Notes: a model not told the origin generated them from the letters alone. A stretch of 16,194 nucleotides of DNA from CAYZJV01 sp964478945 (GCA_964478945.1 CAYZJV010000066.1:1-16194); one strand, 5' to 3'. Numbered from the stretch's first letter, positions 6,323 through 15,009 are shown. Translations and numbers: made by a program.

Positions 6323-8590
6323 TCAATCTCTTGCCAACTTCTCCAATGGGGCATGGTCGGAAAAGAATGTGGAGATTTTTCCGGTGGCGAAACGTACATC
6401 CACCATCTCCTTTCCCCTCAGCGTCTTGATGTTTTGGACCTCACCCTCACCGAAGGAATCGTGGTATACCCGATCACCCAATGAAAAGGAATTCTGGGCA
6501 CTTTTCCGTTTGGGAACTGTTCGTTCCGCTGTGGAGGAGAAGGTCTTCACGGGATCCAGAACGATGTTCGCATTCTTGCCCATCCCTCTTCTCACCGCAC
6601 CACCATAGGCATCGTTGCGTATACGTTTTGCATCGAGAGCACTCTGACCTGCATAGGAGGAGAAACGGGAGGTGGAACCGAAGGGAGATCCTTCGACCTG
6701 CAGCAGATCCTTCGGGATTTCATTGAGAAAACGGGAAGGGAGTTGGTACGAGGTTTTGCCCCACATGGTCCTCCTCGAACAGGACAAAAGAAACAACTCT
6801 TTTCGCGCTCGGGTGATCGCCACATAGAAGATTCGCCTCTCCTCCTCGATGTCGGCATCACTTTCACGTGACTTTCCAGGAAACACACCCTCCTCCAAAC
6901 CCGTGACGAACACACGGTCGAATTCCAGCCCCTTGGTGTTGTGCATGGTGATCAACGACACCCCCGGTTTGTCGGAGGGATCCTTGTGACCAATGGTGGT
7001 GGGATCGAGCATCAAGGATTCCAGAAACAGCCCCAAACCTTCCTTTCCCGCAGGATACTCCCCAACCGTGGCAACCAAGGTTCCCAGGTTGTCCACCTTA
7101 TCGGTCTTGTTCCTATCATCGACTTCCTTGTAATGGTTGACCAATGAGGACTCCTCCAAAAGATATTGGAGCGCTTCCGGATTGCTTTGCTGCAAACGCC
7201 TTTCGGCTTCATCGAAGAGTTTTGCGAATCGGATGGCGGCATCGGCCGTCTTGCCTGAAATATCTTTCGAATCGCCCGCCTTCACCAATGCCGCTATCAG
7301 GTCGATTCCATCACCATTGGCGATTTCGAGGATTTTCTCGACCGACTTCGCTCCGATTCCTCTGGCAGGTTTGTTCACCATCCTCTTGAAATTCACTTCA
7401 TCGTTACGATTCATCAAAAGATTGAGAAGTGCCAATGCGTCCTTGATCTCCTCCCGATCATAAAAGCGGAGGGCTCCTATCACCTTGTAGGGAATGTGTT
7501 CCTGGGTGAACAGGGTTTCGAAAGCGACCGATTGGGCATTCGTCCTGTAGAGAATCGCGGTGGAATCGAGCGAGCCGCCTTTTCTCAGTTCGGACGCTAC
7601 TTGCATGGCCTCGGACCTTTCATCCGAGACATGGATCAATCTTGGTATGGAACCACCATGCTTGTCTGTCCACAAATTCTTTTCATGTCGACCTGAATTG
7701 TTCCGTATGACCGAGGACGCAACGGCAAGTATGGCCTTGGTGGAACGATAGTTCTGCTCGAGCTTCACCACCTTGGTCCCCGGGTACACATCGGGAAACG
7801 AAAGGATGTTCTCCACCTCGGCCCCTCTGAACCGATAGATGCTTTGATCATCGTCACCCACCACACATACGAAGGTCTGCGGTCCCACCAGATGCTTGAG
7901 CAGGTTGAATTGGGCGATATTCGAATCCTGATACTCATCCACCAGAACCATCTTGAAACGACGGTGGACACTCTGCAGCACTTGCCGGTCAGTTTCCAAC
8001 AACTCTATGGTACGTCCGATGAGATCGGCGAAATCGACATTGCCCACTTGTCGCAGCTTCTTTTCGTAGGCAGCGAATTGATGCTTGAATGTGGTGTCGC
8101 GCCTGAATTCAGCCAATCGGGGAGACTCGGGATCCAAACCCATGTCCTTCGCAAGCGATATTGCCTTCGCGATGGGAGAAAGTTCGGTCTTCTTGCTGGT
8201 GGGAAAACAGCTTGCCAACAGGGAGACCGAATCTTCATCATCATAGATGGAGAACGAACTGTGCAAACCGATGGAGGCACCGTAACGTCGCAACATCCAA
8301 GCCCCGAAGGAGTGGAATGTCCGGATCTGCATCTCCGAAAGATCGACACCATCCAGCATTTCGGTTACCCGGTCCTTCATCTCCTTTGCCGCGCGGTTGG
8401 TGAAAGTGACCGCCAATATTTCCCATGGACGGAGTGCGAGTGCTTCGATCGCATAGGCAATCTTCGTGGTGATCACTCTCGTTTTCCCCGAACCCGCACC
8501 GGCAAGCACCAGCAACGGACGACTGTTCTCCAACACCGCCTCCCTCTGCGGTTCGTTCAACTGGGCGAGATACGTTTCGATGCGACCCAT
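6323..8590 (-). CDS. uvrD: ATP-dependent 3'-5' DNA helicase, UvrD/PcrA type
   Basis: A superfamily 1A helicase of 755 residues that unwinds DNA in nucleotide excision and mismatch repair and can strip RecA or act with RNA polymerase. All motifs are visible: Q-motif LNEPQ (Q15), Walker A GAGSGKT (G31-T37), VTFTNRAAKEM, Walker B VDEYQDSN (D218, E219), VVGDDDQSIYRFRGA, LEQNYRST, HNTKGLEFDRVFVTGLEEGVFP, and IFYVAITRARKELF. The C-terminal domain SLGDRVYHDSFGEGEV is the Tudor-like module of UvrD/PcrA, which Rep lacks, so UvrD/PcrA is preferred. Start and stop are complete. Its ATG (8590-8588) shares one base with the rimO stop (TGATG), so translation is probably coupled. Choosing between the names uvrD and pcrA would need a phylogeny. 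Confidence 0.95.
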   Translation of the reverse strand: MGRIETYLAQLNEPQREAVLENSRPLLVLAGAGSGKTRVITTKIAYAIEALALRPWEILAVTFTNRAAKEMKDRVTEMLDGVDLSEMQIRTFHSFGAWMLRRYGASIGLHSSFSIYDDEDSVSLLASCFPTSKKTELSPIAKAISLAKDMGLDPESPRLAEFRRDTTFKHQFAAYEKKLRQVGNVDFADLIGRTIELLETDRQVLQSVHRRFKMVLVDEYQDSNIAQFNLLKHLVGPQTFVCVVGDDDQSIYRFRGAEVENILSFPDVYPGTKVVKLEQNYRSTKAILAVASSVIRNNSGRHEKNLWTDKHGGSIPRLIHVSDERSEAMQVASELRKGGSLDSTAILYRTNAQSVAFETLFTQEHIPYKVIGALRFYDREEIKDALALLNLLMNRNDEVNFKRMVNKPARGIGAKSVEKILEIANGDGIDLIAALVKAGDSKDISGKTADAAIRFAKLFDEAERRLQQSNPEALQYLLEESSLVNHYKEVDDRNKTDKVDNLGTLVATVGEYPAGKEGLGLFLESLMLDPTTIGHKDPSDKPGVSLITMHNTKGLEFDRVFVTGLEEGVFPGKSRESDADIEEERRIFYVAITRARKELFLLSCSRRTMWGKTSYQLPSRFLNEIPKDLLQVEGSPFGSTSRFSSYAGQSALDAKRIRNDAYGGAVRRGMGKNANIVLDPVKTFSSTAERTVPKRKSAQNSFSLGDRVYHDSFGEGEVQNIKTLRGKEMVDVRFATGKISTFFSDHAPLEKLARD

Positions 8591-9951
8591 CAGCGCACCT
8601 CCTGTCGTACCGGAATCGCTTCAAGATCAATACCGTTCACACGGGAAATGCCACACTCCACCACCGTTCCCGGTACCAAGTCCCTGCCCATGACCACCGT
8701 AAGTCCATCAACCTCAGGTGCCTGGTGGGGGGTTCGACCTATCGCAAGCTCCTCTCCTTCGACCAATTCCTCTATCAACACAGGCTGTGTGGTTCCCACG
8801 AATCGTCGCAACCTCTGGTGGGTGATGGGCTCCTGGAGTGCTTCCAGCTGCCTCTGCCATGCGCCTGCGCGTTTGGCCATGGTCTGGTGTTCCGTCTCGG
8901 TTCGATCCTTGAAAGCTGGAGTATCTTCCTCCCTCGAGTACACGAACGTTCCCACCCAATCGAGCTGTGCTTCTTCGATGAATGATTTCAACTCCTGTAC
9001 CGTCTCTTTTGTTTCACCGGTGAATCCAAGCATGAATGTGGACCGCAACGTGGCATCGGGAAGCTCTTCCCGGATCGATTCGATCAACTGCAGGTACCTG
9101 TTTCGATCACCCATGCGACCCATTGGACGCAACACATCGGGATGGGCATGCTGGAAGGGGATATCGAAATAGGGCAGCACCTTGGGATTGTGCTTCACGA
9201 ATTTCGGCAACTCGGAAGGAAACGCATCGGGATGTATGTAGAGCATGCGGATACGAAAATCTCCCTCTATTGCAACCAGAGCCTCCAAAAGATCGATGAA
9301 CCGTGAGGTACCCGATTCACCGTCCGTACCATATGCGGCAAGATCCTGGGCTATAAGGTTGAGCTCGACAATACCTGTGGCGACAAGTCGCCTGGCCTCC
9401 TCCACCACAGCCTCGAACGGCCGGCTGCGCAAAGGCCCCCGAATGACCGGAATCGCACAATAGCGACATCTGTGGTTGCATCCCTCGGATATCTTCAGGT
9501 AGGCGCTGCCTGGAAAATTGAAGAGCTTCCCCCTCTTGTCGCTTTCTTCGCTTATTGGAGGATAGGCAGGCAGATCCATAGCCCTTTCACCGGTGTAGAT
9601 GCGCCTGACAAGATTCGTGATGTTCCTCAAATCACGGTTGCCGAATATTCCATCGGCTTCCACAAGTTCCTTCTCGAGTTCCTTTCCGTATCTCTGGGAT
9701 AGGCAACCGGTCATGATCACTTTCGCTTCGGGGTATTGGTCCCTCAGGGCAAAGAAGGTGTTCACCGACTCCTCCCTTGCAGATTCGATGAAACCACAGG
9801 TGTTGACCAGAATGATATCGGCATCATCGGCCTGCTCCACAACCGCGCAACCTGCTTCAACCAACTCCTCCACCATCACTTCGGCATCGACTTGGTTCTT
9901 CGCACAACCGAGATTCTCCACATACACCCTCTTTCCAGAGATATCGCGCAT
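8590..9951 (-). CDS. rimO: Ribosomal protein S12 methylthiotransferase RimO
   Basis: A radical-SAM methylthiotransferase of 453 residues with two iron-sulfur clusters. RimO adds a methylthio group to an aspartate of ribosomal protein S12. The N-terminal cluster domain supplies C16 (VENLGCAKNQVD), C52 (VNTCGF) and C83 (TGCLSQRYG). The radical-SAM CxxxCxxC is C158, C162, C165 (GCNHRCRYCAIP), followed by IRGPLRSR. QDLAAYGTD and the MLYIHPDAFP segment, with a C-terminal TRAM domain, favour RimO over the tRNA enzyme MiaB. The frame is open 12 codons further to 9987, but the ATG at 9951 has a perfect GGAGG (9957-9961) 5 bases away, and the longer form would begin in the promoter region. It overlaps the uvrD start by one base. 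Confidence 0.93.
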   Translation of the reverse strand: MRDISGKRVYVENLGCAKNQVDAEVMVEELVEAGCAVVEQADDADIILVNTCGFIESAREESVNTFFALRDQYPEAKVIMTGCLSQRYGKELEKELVEADGIFGNRDLRNITNLVRRIYTGERAMDLPAYPPISEESDKRGKLFNFPGSAYLKISEGCNHRCRYCAIPVIRGPLRSRPFEAVVEEARRLVATGIVELNLIAQDLAAYGTDGESGTSRFIDLLEALVAIEGDFRIRMLYIHPDAFPSELPKFVKHNPKVLPYFDIPFQHAHPDVLRPMGRMGDRNRYLQLIESIREELPDATLRSTFMLGFTGETKETVQELKSFIEEAQLDWVGTFVYSREEDTPAFKDRTETEHQTMAKRAGAWQRQLEALQEPITHQRLRRFVGTTQPVLIEELVEGEELAIGRTPHQAPEVDGLTVVMGRDLVPGTVVECGISRVNGIDLEAIPVRQEVR

Positions 9952-9963
9952 CAATTCCTCCAA

Positions 9964-9979
9964 GCACCGAGAACGGTGC
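9964..9979 (-). promoter_or_regulatory. rimO: Leader hairpin just before the rimO ribosome binding site
   Basis: GCACCG and CGGTGC (9964-9969 and 9974-9979) form a perfect GC-rich stem with a 4-base loop, 2 bases upstream of the GGAGG of rimO. If transcription starts near 9980, as the candidate promoter predicts, the mRNA would begin with this stem. 5'-terminal hairpins are known to stabilise some bacterial mRNAs, and the closeness to the ribosome site could also modulate translation. Confidence 0.45.
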
Positions 9980-9986
9980 ATCGGCA

Positions 9987-10015
9987 AGTCTGGGATAAGG
10001 AGCGGGGACTGTCAA
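9987..10015 (-). promoter_or_regulatory. Candidate promoter of rimO-uvrD
   Basis: A perfect -35 TTGACA (10015-10010 on the reverse strand) is followed 17 bases later by CAGACT (9992-9987), which matches the -10 only weakly. The implied start of transcription is near 9980, about 30 bases before the rimO ATG at 9951. Confidence 0.4.
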
Positions 10016-10320
10016 GAGGAGCCTCCCTTCCAACCCGAAAGATGGCCTTCCAGCACATATCTCAAAAAAATTTTTCCACCGCCACTCTTTCGAATGGCAT
10101 GATTTGAGGAAAGAATCATGTAGAAAAATGATATTTGCAGAAATTGCGTTGAAGATAGACCATACCATCAAATTATTTCTATTTCATACTTTGTCTCAAA
10201 TTGGAATCGTCACAAATTTTCTTGCGGTAGGAAAACCGGTACAGCAGGATAACATTGTGACTATCTTTTGGTTATAAAAAATTTTACTTGACTCGACACA
10301 TCAGCATGGGATATCCGTTA
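10016..10320. other. Divergent regulatory gap between rimO and opp, no gene seen
   Basis: About 300 bases without a supported gene. The stretch is AT-rich, with two A-tract/T-tract blocks likely to bend DNA: seven A then five T at 10064-10075, and AAAAAATTTT near 10277-10285. There is a second possible forward promoter for opp: TTGACT (10288-10293), five of six, with TATCCG (10312-10317) after 18 bases, a weak -10. No tRNA, no terminator and no convincing small open frame with a ribosome site was seen. Confidence 0.5.
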
Positions 10321-10378
10321 AAGTGCATATTGCTTGCATAACTAACCATCTTGGTATAGTATCGGTCCGTATGCACTT
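10321..10378. repeat. Perfect 9-base inverted repeat bracketing the opp promoter
   Basis: AAGTGCATA (10321-10329) and its exact reverse complement TATGCACTT (10370-10378) flank the predicted -10 element at 10355-10360. The arm centres are 49 bases apart. The left arm lies just upstream of the -35 region and the right arm at the predicted transcription start, a placement that suits two operator half-sites. The sequence match is certain; the regulatory role is inferred. Confidence 0.5.
10352..10360 (+). promoter_or_regulatory. Extended -10 promoter of oppBCDF
   Basis: TGG plus TATAGT (10352-10360; hexamer 10355-10360, five of six consensus bases) forms an extended -10 element. No good -35 exists at 16-18 bases; TTGCTT at 10330-10335 is 19 bases away. 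The start of transcription would be near 10367, leaving a leader of about 44 bases before the oppB ATG. Confidence 0.55.
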
Positions 10379-10410
10379 GTATCACCATTCTCATTGTCGC
10401 GAGGTTGCCG

Positions 10411-11340
10411 ATGACTAAATACATCATAAGAAGACTCTTGGGAATCATCCCGACACTCTTCATTATCGTCACCATCAGTTTCTTCATAGTACGTGTCGCC
10501 CCAGGTGGACCGTTCGATGGAGAAAGAGCCTTACCGGAGGTCGTCAAGAGGAATATCGAGGCGAAGTATCATCTGGACGATCCTCTTGTGGTCCAGTATG
10601 GCCGGTACATGTTCGATGTCATGAGGGGAGATCTTGGTCCTTCGTACCGTTACAAGGACCATGATGTCAACTTCTACATCTTCCAAAGCCTTCCCAACTC
10701 GATGATACTTGGAGCGATCGCGATCTCGATCGCCATATTGTTTGGAATCACCAGCGGCATGCTTGCCGCTGTTAAGCAAAATACATGGGTGGATTACCTG
10801 AGCATGGCTTTCGCTGTAGTCGGGATATCGGTACCGCTGTTCGTCATTGGACCGGTGCTGCAATATATATTCGCCATGAAACTCCAATGGCTTCCCACTT
10901 CTGGTTGGTTCACCAGTGGGGACGGATGGAAGACCATTATTTTGCCGGCAATCACACTCGCCTTTCTGGACTTCGCCACCATTGCCAGGCTTACACGTTC
11001 GAGCATGTTGGAGACGTTGCGCAGCGATTACATCAGAACCGCCAAAGCAAAAGGAATGAAGAATTCCTCCATCATCTTCAAGCATGCGATGAAGGGAGCG
11101 ATGCTTCCCATAGTGAGCTATCTCGGTCCCGCGTTCGCCGGCATCATCACCGGATCGGTCGTGGTGGAACAGGTGTTCAGGATTCCCGGACTGGGAAAAT
11201 TCTTCGTCCAATCCTCATTCAACCGTGACTACACCCTTATTGTGGGAGTCGTCATCGTCTATTCGGTCATCCTCGTAATCATGAATTTCTTCGTCGATAT
11301 CGTGTATTCGTTGTTGGACCCACGCATCACCTACAAATAG
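10411..11340 (+). CDS. oppB: Oligopeptide/dipeptide ABC transporter permease, OppB type
   Basis: A 309-residue inner-membrane permease, the first half of the transmembrane channel of a peptide importer. It begins TKYIIRRLLGIIPTLFIIVTISFFIV, the standard OppB/DppB first helix, followed by RVAPGGPFDGERALP. Further helices lie around residues 95-120, 130-150, 170-190 and 240 onward. The EAA cytoplasmic loop that docks on the ATPases begins near Y207 (YIRTAKAKGMKNSSIIFKHA), and GSVVVEQVFRIPGLGKFF is typical of the family. The ATG at 10411 is preferred to an in-frame TTG at 10405, because GCGAGG (10399-10404) is 6 bases before the ATG and would abut the TTG. It is the first gene of oppBCDF, 15 bases before oppC. 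Substrate (oligo- or dipeptide) cannot be told from sequence. Confidence 0.95.
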   Translation: MTKYIIRRLLGIIPTLFIIVTISFFIVRVAPGGPFDGERALPEVVKRNIEAKYHLDDPLVVQYGRYMFDVMRGDLGPSYRYKDHDVNFYIFQSLPNSMILGAIAISIAILFGITSGMLAAVKQNTWVDYLSMAFAVVGISVPLFVIGPVLQYIFAMKLQWLPTSGWFTSGDGWKTIILPAITLAFLDFATIARLTRSSMLETLRSDYIRTAKAKGMKNSSIIFKHAMKGAMLPIVSYLGPAFAGIITGSVVVEQVFRIPGLGKFFVQSSFNRDYTLIVGVVIVYSVILVIMNFFVDIVYSLLDPRITYK

Positions 11341-11355
11341 GACTGGAGAGAAATC

Positions 11356-12966
11356 ATGAAATTGTTTGGCAAGAAATCCACATCGCAAGAAGCGACAAAC
11401 GAATTCAACCAGGTGATCGCCGGAAACAGCCTTACCAAGGATGCCTGGAGAAGATTGAAGAAGAACAAGATGGCGGTCATCAGTGTCGTCATCGTCTCGA
11501 TATATATTCTATTGGCGGCCTTGGCGCCCATACTTCCCATCTATCCCTACGATGAGATCATATTGGACCACCAACATCTACAACCCTCCTTCACCAAGAA
11601 TGCGGGAGAGTTGCTGATGGAGAAGAAACTCGCCGAAATCTATACCCAGGCATGGAGGCAAGGCCGCATGGATGTCACCCAGGAAGAGGAGGACATGCTC
11701 TGGAACTGGATCGACAACAGTGAAGCCAACAAGGTATGGGACTACATGTACATCGAGGGAAACAGGCAAGTCGAGGAGGGGCTCTACACCTTTTCCTCCG
11801 CTGAGCAGAGGACCATCGACAATCTCCAGAACAAGTTGAAGACCGACCTCCAGATAAGTGTAAAGAAGGTTTGGTATACCGATCCAACCACAAATGACAC
11901 GGAGAACGTCGAGAAGCTTCCGGTCGAAGAGATTGTAGGCATCTATGCCGAAATGATCGGAGCCCCGATCGATATGGTGGTCGAGCAGTATGAAAGGGAG
12001 ATCCAACAACAGATCCTCAAGACAGTGAAGGCCAAGAATCCCGATCTCCCCGAAGAGGATATCCAACCTTTGTTCGAACTCGAAATGGAAAGCATGTCGG
12101 AAAGGGAACATGATACCTTGGTGCGCGACAATATCTTCGCCAAGATCGTAGTGGAGGCGAGAAGGATAGCTGCCGCCGATTTGAAGGATGCCGCAACTGA
12201 CGAAACAGCCATATTCCCCCTCGATAAGGAAATCTCGATCAAAGGACCGCTTTCGGCGGATGTGGAAGCCTCCAGAAAACATGAACGACGCTACTATCTC
12301 GGTACCGACTACCAGGGAAGGGACATGCTCAGTCGGATCATCTACGGTGGACAGGTATCGATCGCGATCGGTTTCATCGGTACCATCACCAGTGTGCTGA
12401 TCGGAATCGTGTTGGGATCACTTGCTGGTTATCTCGGGGGCAAGATCGACTACTTCATCATGCGGGTGGTCGACATCATGTACGGGCTTCCCTACATGCT
12501 TCTGGTGATCATTGCAATGGCCATATTCGGCAGGAACATATTGAACTTGTTCTTCGCTTTGGCGATCATCAGTTGGCTTACCATCAGCAGGATGGTCCGT
12601 GGTCAAATCATGTCGTTGAAGAACCAGGAGTTCATCGAGGCGGCACGATCGATGGGAGCTCCCACCTGGCGCATTATTTTCCGTCACTTGGTACCGAACT
12701 CCTTGAGTGTGATCATCGTATTCTCCACCCTCAGGATCCCTTCGTTCATCATGACCGAATCATTCCTCTCCTTCTTGGGACTCGGAGTCCAGGCCCCCTA
12801 CGCATCGTGGGGTTCGCTCGTCGGAGATGCTGTGGGAGGCATGACATTGTACCCATGGAAGCTATTCTTCCCTGCGGCGGCAATGACCATCTTCCTCTTC
12901 GCGATGAACTTCCTCGGAGACGGATTGCGCGATGCCTTCGACCCACAGAGCAAGAACCAGTTATAG
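11356..12966 (+). CDS. oppC: OppC-type permease with a large extracytoplasmic insertion
   Basis: The second permease of the importer has 536 residues; ordinary OppC proteins have about 300. Residues 25-62 are the usual OppC N-terminal module (LTKDAWRRLKKNKMAVISVV, helix at about 39-60, then IYPYDE). The normal permease resumes at LGTDYQGRDMLSR (G316), with the EAA loop EFIEAARSMGAPTWRIIFRH and ESFLSFLGLGVQAP later. The first periplasmic loop is therefore about 250 residues rather than about 40. It is highly charged, apparently helical (ELLMEKKLAEIYTQAWRQGR, EQYEREIQQQILKTVKA), and carries no cysteine or recognised motif. The frame and codon use run through without a break, so it is not a fusion artefact. 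The start is ATG with GGAG at 11345-11348. Confidence 0.93.
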   Translation: MKLFGKKSTSQEATNEFNQVIAGNSLTKDAWRRLKKNKMAVISVVIVSIYILLAALAPILPIYPYDEIILDHQHLQPSFTKNAGELLMEKKLAEIYTQAWRQGRMDVTQEEEDMLWNWIDNSEANKVWDYMYIEGNRQVEEGLYTFSSAEQRTIDNLQNKLKTDLQISVKKVWYTDPTTNDTENVEKLPVEEIVGIYAEMIGAPIDMVVEQYEREIQQQILKTVKAKNPDLPEEDIQPLFELEMESMSEREHDTLVRDNIFAKIVVEARRIAAADLKDAATDETAIFPLDKEISIKGPLSADVEASRKHERRYYLGTDYQGRDMLSRIIYGGQVSIAIGFIGTITSVLIGIVLGSLAGYLGGKIDYFIMRVVDIMYGLPYMLLVIIAMAIFGRNILNLFFALAIISWLTISRMVRGQIMSLKNQEFIEAARSMGAPTWRIIFRHLVPNSLSVIIVFSTLRIPSFIMTESFLSFLGLGVQAPYASWGSLVGDAVGGMTLYPWKLFFPAAAMTIFLFAMNFLGDGLRDAFDPQSKNQL

Positions 12967-12978
12967 GAGCAGGAAAAA

Positions 12979-13998
12979 GTGACGAACAAGAACTCACAAG
13001 AGAATTACGATATGTTGCTTGAGGTGAACAACCTCAAGACCTATTTCAAGACCGATGCGGGTATCGTGAAGGCCGTGGACGGCATTTCGTTCAAGCTCGG
13101 CAAAGGGGAGACCCTCGGTATCGTGGGAGAATCCGGAAGTGGGAAATCGGTTACCAATCTTTCCATCATGCGGCTCATTCCAAGCCCTCCGGGAAAGATT
13201 GTGGACGGAGAGGTGATCTTCGAAGGCAGAGATATCCTCCAGCTTCCCGAAAGTGCGTTGAGGAATATCCGGGGAAATGAGATTTCAATGATCTTTCAGG
13301 ACCCGATGACCAGCTTGAATCCCTTCCTGAGGATATCCACACAGATGATCGAGACGATCAGACTACACCAGGACATCTCCAAGAAGGATGCCCTGCAAAA
13401 ATCGGTCGACATGCTCAAATTGGTGGGAATTCCTGCCGCGGAGGAAAGGATTCACAACTATCCCCATCAATTTTCCGGTGGAATGCGACAGAGGGTAATG
13501 ATCGCCATGGCCTTGAGTTGTGAAGCCAAGATCCTCATAGCCGACGAACCCACCACCGCACTCGATGTGACCATTCAGGCCCAGATCCTCGAATTGATCC
13601 AGGAGTTGGCAAAAAAACTCGATACCGCGGTGATATTGATCACCCATGACCTCGGTGTGGTAGCGGGCATGTGTGACACCGTATGTGTCATGTATGCGGG
13701 CAAAATCGTGGAAAAGGCGAAGACAGAGGACCTCTACCGCAATCCTTCGCACCCCTACACCTACGGATTGATCCAGTCGGTTCCACGACTGGATAAGGCC
13801 CATGATGGAAAACTCTACTCTATTGAGGGACAACCACCGAATGTGATCGATCTACCTCCCTGCTGTCCATTCCATCCCCGTTGCAACAAGGCGATGGACA
13901 TCTGCAGGAACCAGTACCCTCCCACAAAGGATTTGGGCAATGGTCACGAAGTGGCTTGTTGGCTATTCACCGATGAGAAGGAGCAATCCCATGAGTAA
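12979..13998 (+). CDS. oppD: Peptide ABC transporter ATP-binding protein, OppD type
   Basis: A 339-residue ABC ATPase that powers peptide import on the cytoplasmic face. Walker A is GESGSGKS (G50-S57). A Q-loop with IFQDPMTSLNP, the ABC signature FSGGMRQRV, Walker B ILIADEPTTALDV and the switch ITHDLGVV follow. The C-terminal oligopeptide/dipeptide extension is present, with its cysteine cluster CCPFHPRC and a later C before EVACWL. The start is GTG at 12979 with AGGA at 12971-12974 and TAGGAG further up; an in-frame ATG at 13012 has no ribosome site. It lies 12 bases after oppC, and its last 8 bases overlap oppF, suggesting coupled translation of the two ATPases. Confidence 0.95.
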   Translation: MTNKNSQENYDMLLEVNNLKTYFKTDAGIVKAVDGISFKLGKGETLGIVGESGSGKSVTNLSIMRLIPSPPGKIVDGEVIFEGRDILQLPESALRNIRGNEISMIFQDPMTSLNPFLRISTQMIETIRLHQDISKKDALQKSVDMLKLVGIPAAEERIHNYPHQFSGGMRQRVMIAMALSCEAKILIADEPTTALDVTIQAQILELIQELAKKLDTAVILITHDLGVVAGMCDTVCVMYAGKIVEKAKTEDLYRNPSHPYTYGLIQSVPRLDKAHDGKLYSIEGQPPNVIDLPPCCPFHPRCNKAMDICRNQYPPTKDLGNGHEVACWLFTDEKEQSHE

Positions 13999-15004
13999 TG
14001 CAATTGAGAAAAAGCCGCTGTTGGAGGTTATGGACCTCAAGCAGCACTTCCCCATAGAATCGGGCTTCATCTTCAAGCGACAGATTGGAGCGGTCAGGGC
14101 AGTTGACGGAATTTCATTCAACGTGAATGAAGGGGAGACCCTCGGTATTGTGGGGGAATCGGGATGTGGAAAGTCCACCACCGTTCGCTCGATCGCACAA
14201 TTGTACAGGCCAACCAGCGGAAGTGTGATCTTCGATGGTGTCGATCTCGTCCACGCACCTACCCAACAGATGCTTGATGCCCGCAAGAACATGCAGATGA
14301 TTTTCCAGGACCCCTATGCGTCGCTCGATCCACGGATGACAGTCCGTACCATCATCGCCGAACCCTTGAGCATCTACCGGAAGCGGGGAATGTTGGATGA
14401 GTCCTATACTCCCGAATTCATAGAAAAGCGCGTTGAGGAGTTGATGGAGAGAGTGGGTCTCAACAAAGCCTTCAAGAACCGTTATCCCCATGAATTCAGT
14501 GGTGGACAAAGACAAAGGATCGGAATCGCACGAGCCTTGGCCTTGAACCCGAAGATCATATTGGCCGACGAACCGGTCAGCGCACTTGATGTGTCCATCC
14601 AATCCCAAATCTTGAATCTCTTGCATGATCTGCAGAAGGAACTGGGACTCACCTATCTGTTCATCGCCCACGATTTGGCGGTGATCGAGTACATCAGTAC
14701 CCGTGTGGCCGTCATGTACCTGGGGAAGATCATGGAGCTTTCGAGGGCAAGCGACCTCTATAAGAATCCGTTGCATCCCTATACCAAGGCTCTGTTGTCC
14801 GCAGCTCCGATTCCAGATCCCGAGATCGAACGCAAACGGCAGAGGATCATCCTTACCGGTGATGTGCCATCGCCGAACAAGGAACGATTCGGTTGTTATT
14901 TCTATGATCGTTGTCCCAGTCGGATGGAAAAATGCAAATCCAATATTCCTCCCATGAAGAGAATGGACGCGCATCACGAAGTCGCCTGTTGGTTGTACGA
15001 ATAA
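13991..15004 (+). CDS. oppF: Peptide ABC transporter ATP-binding protein, OppF type
   Basis: A 337-residue ABC ATPase that pairs with OppD as a heterodimer. Visible are the OppF-type N terminus LLEVMDLKQHFPI, Walker A GESGCGKST (G55-T63), IFQDPYASLDPRM, signature FSGGQRQRIGIARAL, Walker B ILADEPVSALDVSIQSQ and switch IAHDLAVIEY. The C-terminal peptide-transporter domain ends with CYFYDRCPSRMEKC and HEVACWLY. The ATG at 13991 has AAGGAG (13978-13983) 7 bases away and overlaps the oppD end by 8 bases; the frame is open further upstream but without such a site. It is the last gene of the operon, closed by a hairpin 6 bases after the stop. Confidence 0.95.
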   Translation: MSNAIEKKPLLEVMDLKQHFPIESGFIFKRQIGAVRAVDGISFNVNEGETLGIVGESGCGKSTTVRSIAQLYRPTSGSVIFDGVDLVHAPTQQMLDARKNMQMIFQDPYASLDPRMTVRTIIAEPLSIYRKRGMLDESYTPEFIEKRVEELMERVGLNKAFKNRYPHEFSGGQRQRIGIARALALNPKIILADEPVSALDVSIQSQILNLLHDLQKELGLTYLFIAHDLAVIEYISTRVAVMYLGKIMELSRASDLYKNPLHPYTKALLSAAPIPDPEIERKRQRIILTGDVPSPNKERFGCYFYDRCPSRMEKCKSNIPPMKRMDAHHEVACWLYE

Positions 15005-15009
15005 TATTC

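Noticed and set aside
7844..9172. A 442-codon open frame on the forward strand
   Set aside because: It is antisense to uvrD and rimO and arises from their codon bias; no domain is recognisable.
10210..10262. TCACAA and TGTGA motifs that recall CRP sites
   Set aside because: The half-sites are far apart and not arranged as a TGTGA-N6-TCACA palindrome.
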